56,500 nt of DNA from Thalassolituus sp. UBA1087. GTDB taxonomy: Bacteria; Pseudomonadota; Gammaproteobacteria; Pseudomonadales; Oceanobacteraceae. The position numbers and the translations under genes were made by a program. The stretch covers positions 509 through 57,008 of the forward strand of contig DCCG01000036.1 of assembly GCA_002314145.1 (NCBI GenBank). The letters run 5' to 3'. Below the pieces are notes generated by a model. The model was not told the DNA's origin and made no database searches. It saw only the letters and a list, made by a program, of their open reading frames with translations. Positions 44,298-52,990 of the stretch are shown piece after piece (position 1 is the first letter of the stretch; the number at the start of each line of letters is the position of its first letter).

Positions 44298-44420
44298 GCA
44301 GGAGCGGATTCATCAGCGAAGGTTGTGAGTGGGGTAACGGTGGTATTGTAAGAGCGGGTTCACCCGCGAAAAATGAGAATGGGCCTGCGGTGTTTGTGTA
44401 GGAGCGGCTTCAGCCGCGAA
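44298..44420. repeat. Three REP elements at exact 50-bp spacing
   Basis: GCAGGAGCGGATTCATCAGCGAA starts at 44298, GTAAGAGCGGGTTCACCCGCGAA at 44348 and GTAGGAGCGGCTTCAGCCGCGAA at 44398, each 23 bp. All point the same way. The last is a canonical Pseudomonas-type REP with palindromic GCGGCT..AGCCGC. The 44178-44666 interval holds these repeats and the following terminator; I see no gene in it. Confidence 0.9.
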
Positions 44421-44531
44421 TCCGGCGTAGCCGGACATAACGGACATTGGTGGTCGATCCACCCTGAAAACCCCTATACTATTAATGACGGTTCAGATTT
44501 CTTCTCTGGAATCCCACTAACTAAAATACCC

Positions 44532-44581
44532 AAAAAAAGCCCGGAAATTTCCATTTGAACGGAAATCACCGGGCTTTTTAA
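44532..44581. terminator. Bidirectional Rho-independent terminator
   Basis: AAAAAGCCCGG (44534-44544) pairs with CCGGGCTTTTT (44569-44579), and an inner stem ATTTCC / GGAAAT strengthens it. A and T tracts on both sides allow use on either strand. It lies downstream of puuE (minus) and should terminate it. Confidence 0.88.
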
Positions 44582-44666
44582 ATTATCCGATCGTCTGTTT
44601 AATGAACGTCTTACCGACTGTCTTATCAGACGCCTGTTGAGCAACGCACTTTAAACAGCTGGCGAT

Positions 44667-45566
44667 TTACGCCGGATGATGTTCATGCCAGTGACGGGCG
44701 ATATCGGAGCGGCGGCATACCCAGACATCGTCATGCTGCTGAATATAATCCAGGAAGCGTTTCAGTGCGGCGGCACGGGCAGGGCGGCCAACCAGACGAC
44801 AGTGCAGACCCACGCTCATCATTTTCGGCGTGGTTGCGCCTTCTTCATACAGATAATCGAAGTTGTCTTTCAGATAAGTGAAGAACTGATCACCGCTGTT
44901 AAAGCCCTGGGCAGATGCAAAGCGCATATCGTTGGCATCCAGAGTATAAGGAACCACAAGGTGCGGTTTCGCACCGGTCAGATCCCATTTGGGCAGATCA
45001 TCACTGTAGTCGTCAGCGTCGTACAGGAAGCCGCCTTCTTCGATCACCAGATCGCGGGTGTTCATGCTGTTCCGGCCGGTGTACCAGCCTTCCGGACGCG
45101 AACCTGTGACTTTTTTATGCAGTTCAATGGCTTTCTGCATATGCTCACGTTCAACGTTTTTCGGCACGTACTGGTAGTCAATCCAGCGCAGACCATGGGA
45201 GGCAATTTCCCAGTCGGCTTTCAGCATGGCTTCAACCACTACCGGATTGCGCTCCAGCGCCATGGCCACACCAAACACAGTCACCGGCATATTGCGCTCG
45301 GTGAACATACGGTGCAGGCGCCAGAACCCGGCGCGGCCACCGTATTCATACATGGACTCAATGTTCATGTGGCGCTGTCCTTCCAGCGGCTGGGCACCAA
45401 CCACTTCCGACAGGAATGCCTCGGATGCACGGTCGCCATGCAGGATGCAGTTCTCACCGCCTTCTTCATAATTGATGACAAACTGCACCGCCACGCGGGC
45501 CTTGTTGGGCCACTGTACAACCGGCGGATGCTCGCCATAACCGATAAAGTCTCTTGGATAGCTCAT
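44667..45566 (-). CDS. puuE: Allantoinase PuuE (polysaccharide-deacetylase family)
   Basis: A 299-residue protein of the cofactor-independent allantoinase type. Landmarks are YPRDFIGYGEHPPVVQWP, VQFVINYEEGGENCILHGD, EYGGRAGFWRLHR, VFGVAMALERNP, EIASHGLRWIDYQ and YDADDYSDDLPKW. The carbohydrate-esterase-4 core is kept. It would hydrolyse allantoin in purine ureide breakdown. No uricase or other purine genes are in view, so the pathway assignment rests on the family alone. Confidence 0.9.
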   Translation of the reverse strand: MSYPRDFIGYGEHPPVVQWPNKARVAVQFVINYEEGGENCILHGDRASEAFLSEVVGAQPLEGQRHMNIESMYEYGGRAGFWRLHRMFTERNMPVTVFGVAMALERNPVVVEAMLKADWEIASHGLRWIDYQYVPKNVEREHMQKAIELHKKVTGSRPEGWYTGRNSMNTRDLVIEEGGFLYDADDYSDDLPKWDLTGAKPHLVVPYTLDANDMRFASAQGFNSGDQFFTYLKDNFDYLYEEGATTPKMMSVGLHCRLVGRPARAAALKRFLDYIQQHDDVWVCRRSDIARHWHEHHPA

Positions 45567-45906
45567 AGTCTGTTCCTGTTTCTGATGCCGTCAATGCGTA
45601 CGCCGGTACGGGGTGAGTACGGGAATGTACAGCATAGCGTACCGTGTGGGGGTCGCTTTCCGGTGAATATGGTGAAAAGCTGACTGATTGGTCAACTGAG
45701 TTTAACGCGTTCACTGCCGAAAAGGGAGGGTTGTTGCGCTGCGCAACAGCAAGTAATGTGGATTGTACAAAACGTCAGTCGTGCCCGGGCTGTGGCTGCT
45801 GTATAACTGTCATATAGTCAGGCTAGGGTAACGGTGGCACGAAACCATCATCAGGATACGTGTCTAACCCTTCTCTGACGTCCGGAACAGCATAAAGGAA
45901 CCTGCT
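45567..45906. other. 340-bp intergenic interval, divergent promoters expected
   Basis: No gene seen. It separates puuE (minus) from the HhH gene (plus) and must hold promoters for both. AT-rich TATAAC and TATAGT words near 45803-45822 could be -10 elements for the plus-strand gene, but no matching -35 was convincing. A short palindrome, GTTGCGC T GCGCAAC, lies at 45734-45748. Confidence 0.6.
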
Positions 45907-46659
45907 ATGTTACCAGCTCAAGATACCACCTCCTCCTACATTCCCTTTTCTGATGGTCTTCGTTTTACCGGAGACTGTGCCTATCGCATTGAAAATGACC
46001 GCGTTGTGATTCGTCTTAACGGTATTGCCAATGATCGTCCGGCAGACAACCTGAGTGGCTCGCTGAGTGTCGAACTCTGGGCGCTGGAAGACAGCTATCA
46101 GGGCGGAGATTTCCGTGGCCATGTGCTGGCGGGGACGCATATTGGTGAAATCAGCGGTGGCCACTGGCTGCCGGACTGTGAATACGATCTGCTGTTTACG
46201 CCGCCGCCTGCCGGCGACTGGCACCTGTGCCTGATGCTGCGTGAATGGAATGGCACTGCCTATGAAAGCCGTGCCTGGGTTAATTATCCGGTGCCCTACA
46301 CCTCTGCAACATCGCTGGCTCTGGTCACGGATGATATGCCGGAAGCGACTGAAGTCTCTGAAGTAACGGAAGTCAAAGAAGAGGCTCCGGTGGTGGTCAG
46401 CATTGAAAGTAAGCGCCGGCCGGTTGAAAAACAGGATACGCCGGCGGTGAAGACAGCGGAAAAGCACAAGACTTCGCTGACCACCGTTTCGGTCAATAAC
46501 GCCAGTGAAAAAGAACTGGCGGCCGTGAAAGGCATTCCGAAAAAACTGGCGGCTTCTATTGTGGCCGGACGGCCCTACCATAAACTGGATGATTTGCTGG
46601 CGCTGAAGGGGATGGGGAAAAAACTGCTGGAAAAAGTGCGCCCGGCGCTGATGCTGTAA
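45907..46659 (+). CDS. Helix-hairpin-helix protein with an unrecognised N-terminal domain
   Basis: A 250-residue protein with no signal peptide. Residues about 10-135 form an unfamiliar beta-rich domain (YIPFSDGLRFTGDCAYRI; SVELWALEDSYQGGDF; HWLPDCEYDLLFTPPPAGDW; LMLREWNGTAYESRAW). A charged, variable linker (~140-195) follows. The C-terminus holds two HhH motifs like those of ComEA (ASEKELAAVKGIPKKLAASI; LDDLLALKGMGKKLLEKV), a DNA-binding or nucleic-acid contact module. The antisense frame that spans the gene is a shadow. Function is unknown; the HhH call is good. Confidence 0.8.
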   Translation: MLPAQDTTSSYIPFSDGLRFTGDCAYRIENDRVVIRLNGIANDRPADNLSGSLSVELWALEDSYQGGDFRGHVLAGTHIGEISGGHWLPDCEYDLLFTPPPAGDWHLCLMLREWNGTAYESRAWVNYPVPYTSATSLALVTDDMPEATEVSEVTEVKEEAPVVVSIESKRRPVEKQDTPAVKTAEKHKTSLTTVSVNNASEKELAAVKGIPKKLAASIVAGRPYHKLDDLLALKGMGKKLLEKVRPALML

Positions 46660-46712
46660 CAACAGGGCAACGCGGCCGGCACATTGGTCTGTGCCGGCCG
46701 TGCTGTGCGGTA

Positions 46713-47393
46713 TCAGGGCATTAACATGGCAGCGAATTCCTGCTTTTCCGCATCGTTCAGATGTCTGCCATAACCGGAATTCAGCAGCCGCTTGATGGTG
46801 AAATTAAACTTCTTCTCAAAGTTACGCCGGTAGGCCGGGTAATAGGTGACTCCGGTATCAATCCAGGCCATGACGCCCTGGTCATTGACCAGCACATTGT
46901 CGAAATGGAAATCGGAAAACACAATCCGGTGGTCGGCCATTGTCTTCAGACCAGCCCGTACCTGTGCCAGCATGGACCGGCGCTCTTCCGCTGGTGTGGC
47001 TTCATTACTCAGATGATGAATTACCTCGGTAAACCCGGCTTCATGCAGGTCTTCCATTACGTAATAGCCCAGATATTCCGGCAGCATAAATGGCATCAGA
47101 GTAATGCCGGATTCGTAAATGGCCGGTACCCGGAACCCCAGTGATTTCATCAGTTCATTACCCTTAACCTCTTTGGTCAGACGACTGTGGTTATAGAGCA
47201 TTTTGATGTACTCAATTTTTTTTCTAGGTTTTACCAGCTTCAGCACGGTGGTCTGACCGGGGTTTTTCGCCAGCAGCGAAGGTTTGTGGTCTATGATGAC
47301 GTTGTCCGCATGCACCTGTATCAGCTCACCATGGTTGGTACAAAGAAAGTGCTGTACTTTGTTTTTGCCGGGCAGGGCGAATCGGCGGATCAT
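46713..47393 (-). CDS. Kinase-like protein, LPS/Kdo kinase (WaaP/InaA-like) type
   Basis: A 226-residue protein. Motifs are ALPGKNKVQHFLCTN, LKLVKPRKKIEYIKML, MEDLHEAGFTEVIHHL and the catalytic-loop region RIVFSDFHFDNVLVND followed by MAWIDTG. This gives the kinase pattern with D in SDFHFDN and a DTG in place of DFG. Lipopolysaccharide core kinases of the WaaP family share this layout, and RIO-like kinases are the alternative. No LPS genes are nearby, so the substrate is open. Confidence 0.7.
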   Translation of the reverse strand: MIRRFALPGKNKVQHFLCTNHGELIQVHADNVIIDHKPSLLAKNPGQTTVLKLVKPRKKIEYIKMLYNHSRLTKEVKGNELMKSLGFRVPAIYESGITLMPFMLPEYLGYYVMEDLHEAGFTEVIHHLSNEATPAEERRSMLAQVRAGLKTMADHRIVFSDFHFDNVLVNDQGVMAWIDTGVTYYPAYRRNFEKKFNFTIKRLLNSGYGRHLNDAEKQEFAAMLMP

Positions 47394-47573
47394 AAAAGGA
47401 CCTTAAATGAATTGTCTTACCACTGAATACTAAAGGTGTGGGCGGATTTGTGTAAGCCGGTGCAGCTGAACAAATTGTTTTTACCTGCGCTCCGTCGCAT
47501 GGTGCAGCCCTTGTGACAGCACCGGGAAGGAATATACGGTGGAGCAGCGCTGCAGGCAAGGGGTGGGGGTTGC

Positions 47574-47592
47574 GGGCAGGTCAGGCCTGCCC
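47574..47592 (-). terminator. Short hairpin downstream of the hydroquinone reductase gene
   Basis: GGGCAGG (47574-47580) pairs with CCTGCCC (47586-47592) around loop TCAGG. It lies about 20 bp past the stop at 47611 and has no T tract. Weak. Confidence 0.3.
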
Positions 47593-47610
47593 GGGTGTGG
47601 CGTGCGTGCT

Positions 47611-48606
47611 TTACAGCAGTGTCTGGCGGTTATGTGGCGCACTGAAGTCCAGCTCGGGCCCAATGGGTACGATACCGGTGGGATTAATGGTGTGGTGGCT
47701 GGCGTAGTAATGGCGCTTGATATGATCAATATGCACTGTGCTATCGACGCCGGGGTACTGATACAGGTCGCGCAGATAGGCAGACAGCGCCGGATAGTCG
47801 GCAATGCGCTTCAGGTTGCATTTAAAGTGGCCGACGTACACAGCGTCAAACCGCACCAGGGTGGTAAACAGGCGCCAGTCGGCTTCCGTTAAATGGCTTA
47901 CGCCCTGGTTGTCTGCGACCAGCCAGCGCTGTCCGGTCAGACGTTGCTCGAGCCAGTCCAGCGTGTCGAACAGAGACTCAAAAGCCGCCTGATATTTATC
48001 AAAGCTGGTGGCAAAACCGGCTTTGTAGACACCATTGTTAACCTTGTTGTATACCCGTTCGTTGACCTCATCGATGGCCTGCTGCAAAGGCTCAGGATAA
48101 AAATCCAGGCTGTTGCCGGTGATGCCGTTAAAGGCTGAGTTCAGCATACGGATGATTTCCGATGATTCGTTACTGACGATGCAGTTCTGTTGTTTATCCC
48201 ACAGTACTGGTACCGTTACCCGGCCGCTGTAATCCGCCTGATTGCGGGTATAAATCTGGTGCAGAAAGTCGCTGTGAAACAGATCATCGCCGCTGCTGCC
48301 ATTTTGAGTATCAAAGGTCCAGCCATTCTCCAGCATATCCGTGGCAACCACAGACACACTGATATGGTCGCGCAGACCCTTCAGTTGACGAAAAATCAGT
48401 GTGCGGTGAGCCCAGGGACAGGCATAAGAAACATACAGATGGTAGCGGCCGCTTTCTGCTTTAAAGCCGTCTGTGCCGGTGGGCCCGGCACTGCCATCAG
48501 CGGTTACCCAATTACGCAGGCGGGCATCTTCGCGTACAAAGGCACCACCGCTTTTTTCTGTGTCGTACCATTTATCCTGCCATTGTCCGTTAACCAGTAA
48601 ACCCAT
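47611..48606 (-). CDS. yqjG: Glutathionyl-hydroquinone reductase (YqjG/ECM4 family)
   Basis: A 331-residue protein of the Xi-class glutathione transferases. The N-terminus carries WQDKWYDTEKSGGAFVR, the catalytic motif YVSYACPWAHRT (Cys), and VVATDMLENGWTF. Later come VPVLWDKQQNCIVSNES and DEVNERVYNKVNNGVYKAGF. These enzymes reduce glutathionyl-hydroquinones back to the free quinol, using glutathione. It stands alone between two minus-strand genes of unrelated function. Confidence 0.92.
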   Translation of the reverse strand: MGLLVNGQWQDKWYDTEKSGGAFVREDARLRNWVTADGSAGPTGTDGFKAESGRYHLYVSYACPWAHRTLIFRQLKGLRDHISVSVVATDMLENGWTFDTQNGSSGDDLFHSDFLHQIYTRNQADYSGRVTVPVLWDKQQNCIVSNESSEIIRMLNSAFNGITGNSLDFYPEPLQQAIDEVNERVYNKVNNGVYKAGFATSFDKYQAAFESLFDTLDWLEQRLTGQRWLVADNQGVSHLTEADWRLFTTLVRFDAVYVGHFKCNLKRIADYPALSAYLRDLYQYPGVDSTVHIDHIKRHYYASHHTINPTGIVPIGPELDFSAPHNRQTLL

Positions 48607-48679
48607 GCTGACCTCTGCTTATAATCTGACTTTTTACTTATATCAGCTGAGGATAACAGTGCCGGTAAAGATAAAAATC

Positions 48680-48710
48680 ATAAAAACCCGAAGGCACATT
48701 TCGGGTTTTG
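48680..48710 (-). terminator. Rho-independent terminator of selO
   Basis: AAAACCCGAA (48683-48692) pairs with TTCGGGTTTT (48699-48708). On the minus strand a T-rich stretch follows the stem. It lies 16 bp after the selO stop, and the flanks would also permit plus-strand use. Confidence 0.85.
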
Positions 48711-48725
48711 CGAAAGATCAGCTGG

Positions 48726-50231
48726 TCAGGTGCCACAGAAGGTTTTCAGTACCTGCTGCTGCGGCGTGGGCGGTGTGCTCAGCGGGTCGTCGGCGGCAAT
48801 ATCCCGGTAGGGGGTCTGCAGGGCTGTCAGCAGCTGCTCAAAAACGGAAAAATCGCCTTCTTCTGCCGCCTGGATAGCCGCCTGTACCTGGTGGTTACGC
48901 GGAATAAGCGCCGGACTGGCGGCTTTCATACGCTGTTGTGCGGCGCTCAAATCGCTTTCGCGGCTTGTCAGATCCTGCTGCCAGTTGTCCAGCCATTGCG
49001 TCAGGCCCTGCTCCAGGGCGGAGGTTTTACGTACTTCCGGGTAATCCAGCAGGGCAAATAATTCACTGCGCCCGGTATCGGCAGCCACCAGGTCCGACAG
49101 GCGGCGGAAGAAGAGCGTGAAGTCCAGGCCACCCTGCTGCAGAAGATCCAGCAGGGCTTCCGCGCGTTCTTTGTCGCCTTCTTCGATGGTGGCAAACCCC
49201 AGCTTACGGTTGAATCCGGCCAGCCAGGCGTCCTGATGCCATTGCGCGAAGTCCTGCAGAATGCCGGTCGCCTGTTCGACGCTTTGCTGTTCATCACCAG
49301 GGAATAGCGACAGCAGGGTTTCCGCCAGCCGCGCCAGATTCCATTGTCCGATGGCGGGCTGGTTGATGTAGGCGTAGCGGCCGTGACGGTCAATGGAGCT
49401 GAATACGGTTTCGCGGTGGAAAGCGTCGATAAAGGCACAGGGTCCGTAGTCGATGGTTTCGCCACTGGCGGTCATATTGTCGGTATTCATGACGCCATGG
49501 ATAAAGCCAATGTTCATCCAGCGGGCGATCAGATCCGCCTGACGACGGCAGATGGCGGTGAACATCTGCAGATATTTATCATCAGCACTGACGTCGATAT
49601 CCGGGTAATGCCGTGTGATCACCTGGTCCGCCAGCGTTTTTAAGGCTTCTGCATCACGGCGCAGAGCAAAGTACTGAAATGTGCCTACCCGGATGTGGCT
49701 GGCCGCCACCCGGGTAAAGACTGCACCGGGTTCCAGCCGCTCACGTACCACACGTTCGCCAGTGCTGACGACGGCCAGTGCGCGGGTGGTGGGGACTCCC
49801 AGCGCGTGCATGGCTTCACACAGGATGTATTCACGCAGTGCAGGTCCTAACGGGCAACGGCCGTCGCCCATGCGTGAGAACGGCGTGGTACCGGCGCCTT
49901 TCAGCTGGATGTCTTTGCGCTGCCCTGTGCTGTCGAGCAGATCGCCGAGCAGGATGGCGCGGCCATCGCCGAGCTGTGGGTTGAGCTGACCAAACTGATG
50001 GCCGCTGTAAACCATGGCCAGCGGGTCCGCTTCATCGGGGAGCGTATTACCGCTGAAAATATCCGCCAGTGTCTGTGGCTCAGTGGCGGTGGTGTCGAAG
50101 CCAAGTTGTGCCGCCAGCGGATGGTTAACGCGGATAAGGTCCGGCTTTTTTACTTTGGTTGGCAGTACACGCGCATAAAACTGCTCAGGCAGCTGAGCGT
50201 AAGCGTTACTGAAAGGGATATGCAGTGCCAT
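48726..50231 (-). CDS. selO: Protein adenylyltransferase SelO (YdiU family)
   Basis: A 501-residue pseudokinase-fold AMPylase. ATG 50231 (MALHIPFSNAY) is preferred because GGTGAG lies seven bases upstream; a GTG four codons earlier lacks a good site. Typical stretches are YSGHQFGQLNPQLGDGRA, LKGAGTTPFSRMGDGR, SHIRVGTFQYFA, FIHGVMNTDNMT and DYGPCAFIDAF. SelO transfers AMP to proteins and is linked with redox stress. The C-terminus ends in TFCGT, keeping a Cys near the position that is Sec in eukaryotic SelO. Confidence 0.95.
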   Translation of the reverse strand: MALHIPFSNAYAQLPEQFYARVLPTKVKKPDLIRVNHPLAAQLGFDTTATEPQTLADIFSGNTLPDEADPLAMVYSGHQFGQLNPQLGDGRAILLGDLLDSTGQRKDIQLKGAGTTPFSRMGDGRCPLGPALREYILCEAMHALGVPTTRALAVVSTGERVVRERLEPGAVFTRVAASHIRVGTFQYFALRRDAEALKTLADQVITRHYPDIDVSADDKYLQMFTAICRRQADLIARWMNIGFIHGVMNTDNMTASGETIDYGPCAFIDAFHRETVFSSIDRHGRYAYINQPAIGQWNLARLAETLLSLFPGDEQQSVEQATGILQDFAQWHQDAWLAGFNRKLGFATIEEGDKERAEALLDLLQQGGLDFTLFFRRLSDLVAADTGRSELFALLDYPEVRKTSALEQGLTQWLDNWQQDLTSRESDLSAAQQRMKAASPALIPRNHQVQAAIQAAEEGDFSVFEQLLTALQTPYRDIAADDPLSTPPTPQQQVLKTFCGT

Positions 50232-50326
50232 TGTTTTGCTCACCGGTGCCAGAATGAAAGGGCAGAATAGAGGCAGAGGGTGGCGGGCGTCCAGACGGAT
50301 TCCCGGCTTTGTCCGCCGGGCACTGA

Positions 50327-50527
50327 TCAGAATGGCTTAACGTCAAACAGCAGACCATGCAGCCACAGGGCAAACAAGGCCGATATTCCAGGGCTCACCG
50401 CCAGAGTGATAAGGTCGCGGGTAATGCCCTGATAAGGCTTATTTATGCCGCTGGCGCGATCCCGGCGCAGCAGACTGACGGCATGACCACCGATAAAAAC
50501 CGCAAGCCTGCAGATTAACAGTGTCAT
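50327..50527 (-). CDS. Small predicted membrane protein (66 aa)
   Basis: A 66-residue hypothetical protein with an ATG preceded by AGGAG at six bases, the best reason to accept it. It has two hydrophobic stretches (LLICRLAVFIGGHAVSLL and TLAVSPGISALFALWLHGLL) separated by a basic loop, RRDRASG. I do not recognise a family. It is divergent from ansA; its start lies 125 bp upstream of the ansA start. Confidence 0.5.
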   Translation of the reverse strand: MTLLICRLAVFIGGHAVSLLRRDRASGINKPYQGITRDLITLAVSPGISALFALWLHGLLFDVKPF

Positions 50528-50652
50528 TGTCTTCTCCTGCTGTGTTTAATATGTTGCTGTTTTACACCCATGATATCGGGTTTCACGCTTGCTCTGACGG
50601 CGTTCCGTCAGAACGATTGTGTTACCCGCTGACGGCAGGAAGATTGGTGCCC

Positions 50653-51681
50653 ATGCAGACTCCGCGCAAACATATTTATATCGCCTATACCGGCGGTACC
50701 ATCGGCATGATGCCTTCTCCGGCCGGGCTGACACCACAGCCGGGCATGCTGGAAGATAAACTGCGCTCGATGCCGGAATTTACCCGCAAAGACATGCCGG
50801 AATTTACCCTGCATGAGTATCCGACGTTACTGGATTCCTCGGATATGAGCCCGCAGCACTGGGGCATTATTGCGGCGGATATTCTTGCCAATTATGCACA
50901 CTACGATGGTTTTGTAGTGCTGCATGGCACAGATACCATGGCCTACACCGCCTCGGCGCTGTCCTTTATGCTGCCGGATCTGGGCAAGCCGGTCATCGTC
51001 ACCGGTTCGCAGATACCGCTGACCGCGTTGCGCTCTGACGGCCATGATAATCTGCTCAATGCACTCTATCTGGCGGCCTATCATCCGTGTGCGGAAGTGG
51101 GCCTGTTTTTTAATCATAAACTGCTGCGCGGTAACCGCTCCACCAAGGTGAACACCAGTGGTTTTGATGCCTTCGATTCGCCCAACAGTGATCCGTTATT
51201 CCGGGTCGGTATTGATGTCGAACCAGTGTTGCCGCCATTGCGCAGTCTGCACAGTATGCAGCCGGAATGGCAGCCGGTGCAGAACAGAGCTGTGGCGATA
51301 TTAACCCTGTATCCCGGCATGGATTTCTCGCTCGCCCGGCATCTGCTGGAGCAGGATCTTGACGGACTGATCGTACAGACTTACGGCGCGGGTAACGCAC
51401 CACAGCAACCGGAATTTATGGCAGCGCTGCATCAGGCCTGTGAACGCAACGTAGTCGCGGTCAATCACAGCCAGTGTCTGCGTGGCATGGTGAACATGGG
51501 CGGGTATGCCGGCGGCAACGCATTGCGTGACTGTGGGCTGGTATCGGCGGTGGATATGACGCTGGAAGCGACACTGACCAAGCTGCATGTACTGCTCAGT
51601 CGCCCGGGGGATAGAAAAACCGTTGCCGATATGGCGCGCCGGCAAATGGAAAAACCCCTGTGCGGTGAGCTGAGCCTTTAA
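50653..51681 (+). CDS. ansA: L-asparaginase I, cytoplasmic (AnsA-type)
   Basis: A 342-residue protein, close to E. coli AnsA. I start it at ATG 50653 (MQTPRKHIYIAYTGGT), with AGGAAG ten bases upstream; a 44-residue longer frame has no signal or family similarity. Catalytic signatures are YIAYTGGTIGMM (first Thr) and VVLHGTDTMAYTASAL (second Thr with Asp). It lacks a signal peptide, so it is the low-affinity cytoplasmic enzyme converting asparagine to aspartate and ammonia. Confidence 0.94.
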   Translation: MQTPRKHIYIAYTGGTIGMMPSPAGLTPQPGMLEDKLRSMPEFTRKDMPEFTLHEYPTLLDSSDMSPQHWGIIAADILANYAHYDGFVVLHGTDTMAYTASALSFMLPDLGKPVIVTGSQIPLTALRSDGHDNLLNALYLAAYHPCAEVGLFFNHKLLRGNRSTKVNTSGFDAFDSPNSDPLFRVGIDVEPVLPPLRSLHSMQPEWQPVQNRAVAILTLYPGMDFSLARHLLEQDLDGLIVQTYGAGNAPQQPEFMAALHQACERNVVAVNHSQCLRGMVNMGGYAGGNALRDCGLVSAVDMTLEATLTKLHVLLSRPGDRKTVADMARRQMEKPLCGELSL

Positions 51682-51703
51682 TGCTACGTGGAACGGGCCG
51701 CTG

Positions 51704-52081
51704 ATGAGTGAACAGATGGATAACACGGCAAGGCTCAGACAAATTGCTTTATTGGTATCCCGGCAGGCACAGTTGGCAACGCCGGAATTGCAGTCGCGGT
51801 TTGCGGCATTGCAGATCGCAGCTGAAGATGCCGGTGTATGGTGTTCATTAATGCCTGTAGCATTTGCCCGTGCGGCCTATCGTTTTCATTTTCAGGGTGA
51901 ATACCCGCTCGATCAGACCCGGCAACAGCAGGGGTTAGCGGCGCTGGAAAATAACCCGGTCTATACGTCAGCGCTGGCCTATGCCTGTGATTGTGCCGCG
52001 ATGGATTATCTGGATACAGATATTTTTAACGCCATTGTGCGTATGAGTCCGGAATTTACCGCCCTGCGCACAGCGCAATAA
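51704..52081 (+). CDS. Hypothetical protein (125 aa)
   Basis: A 125-residue soluble protein, 22 bp after ansA and in the same direction, so probably co-transcribed. It is mainly helical, rich in Ala, Gln and Leu, with landmarks RQAQLATPELQSRFAALQIA and YTSALAYACDCAAMDYLDTD. I do not recognise a family. A second ATG four codons in could also serve as start. The CDS ends 5 bp before a terminator hairpin. Confidence 0.65.
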   Translation: MSEQMDNTARLRQIALLVSRQAQLATPELQSRFAALQIAAEDAGVWCSLMPVAFARAAYRFHFQGEYPLDQTRQQQGLAALENNPVYTSALAYACDCAAMDYLDTDIFNAIVRMSPEFTALRTAQ

Positions 52082-52113
52082 AAAACGCAGTGGTTCACCC
52101 ATAAACCACTGCG
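52079..52113 (-). terminator. Terminator between convergent genes
   Basis: CGCAGTGGTT (52086-52095) pairs with AACCACTGCG (52104-52113). On the minus strand a T run follows (52079-52085), fitting use by the carbonic anhydrase gene. On the plus strand only CTCTATTT follows. Confidence 0.8.
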
Positions 52114-52195
52114 CTCTATTTACGGCGCCGGGCTTACCGCACCGGGCCGCAAATACGTTGGATGACGGAATTGTATCCGCCTTTTTCATCGCTGT

Positions 52196-52990
52196 TTATT
52201 GATATACCTGGCGGGCATTCAGTGGCTGAACCGGGCGGTTATTAGGATGCCCCATCACTGAACGGAATGTCTCAAGCTGTTGCGCTGACGCCGTCACCGG
52301 TTGCTTAAGTACCAGCCAGCGCACCCCTTCACTACAGGGCGGTGTGGTCAGTGAGCCATTAAAGCGGTAATAGTCCAGGTCTTCCGGCATTAAAGCCTGT
52401 ACGTTCACCGGTTTTTTCAGTAACTGTTTCTCTCCGGCCTGCTGCGGCATCTGCGCCCAGGCTTTTTCCAGTTCACTGTTAAATTCTCCTTCACGGAACA
52501 TGATTGCAACAACGGCAAGACTGCCATCATCGGCGGCATGCACCAGGTGTGCTTCCATCGGAAAATGTTCGCCGTTAATGGTATTTTCGCTCGGACTGTG
52601 AAAATGAAATTGTTTCAGTGCGAACGTTTTACCATCAATGTCGAGTGAGCTGCCGTTGCTGTAATTGACCTGAATCGTGTGGCCATTATTCAGTACTTCT
52701 GTACCACCGCGGGCGTAGGCAGGATGAATATCTGCCAGACGGGCGCTGGTCATTTCCGTCAGGTTGATCGGCGACTGATTAACGCCGGTACCGCACAGGG
52801 AAAACTGATCATCCAGTCCGCTCCAGTGCGCCGGTGCGGTATCGCCCTGATACCCCCAATGGGCATGTTCTGTGTGATGGCCTGGCTGTGCTTCCATTCC
52901 TGTAGTAGTTTTATGGGCGGCAACAGCGCAGGCCGATCCCATCATACTGCTCACAACCAAAGCAGTGCAGGTTGCTTTTTTCAACAACAT
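52196..52990 (-). CDS. Alpha-class carbonic anhydrase, periplasmic
   Basis: A 264-residue protein. I start it at ATG 52990 (MLLKKATCTALVVSS), with AAGGAAA upstream and a signal peptide ending AVAAH; the longer frame is not supported. It shows the alpha-CA pattern: HWGYQGDTAPAHWSGL, NQSPINLTEM, LKQFHFHSPSENTINGEHFP (two His ligands), MEAHLVH (third) and SLTTPPCSEGVRWLVL. It would interconvert CO2 and bicarbonate in the periplasm. It is closed by the terminator at 52079. Confidence 0.93.
   Translation of the reverse strand: MLLKKATCTALVVSSMMGSACAVAAHKTTTGMEAQPGHHTEHAHWGYQGDTAPAHWSGLDDQFSLCGTGVNQSPINLTEMTSARLADIHPAYARGGTEVLNNGHTIQVNYSNGSSLDIDGKTFALKQFHFHSPSENTINGEHFPMEAHLVHAADDGSLAVVAIMFREGEFNSELEKAWAQMPQQAGEKQLLKKPVNVQALMPEDLDYYRFNGSLTTPPCSEGVRWLVLKQPVTASAQQLETFRSVMGHPNNRPVQPLNARQVYQ

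Noticed and set aside
44676..45683. 335-aa plus-strand ORF over puuE
   Set aside because: It overlaps the well-supported PuuE gene fully and shows no family motifs.
45910..46662. Long antisense ORF (250 aa) across the HhH gene
   Set aside because: It is the mirror frame of a gene with recognised HhH motifs; it has no recognisable motif and is Arg/His/Gln-rich, typical of shadow frames.
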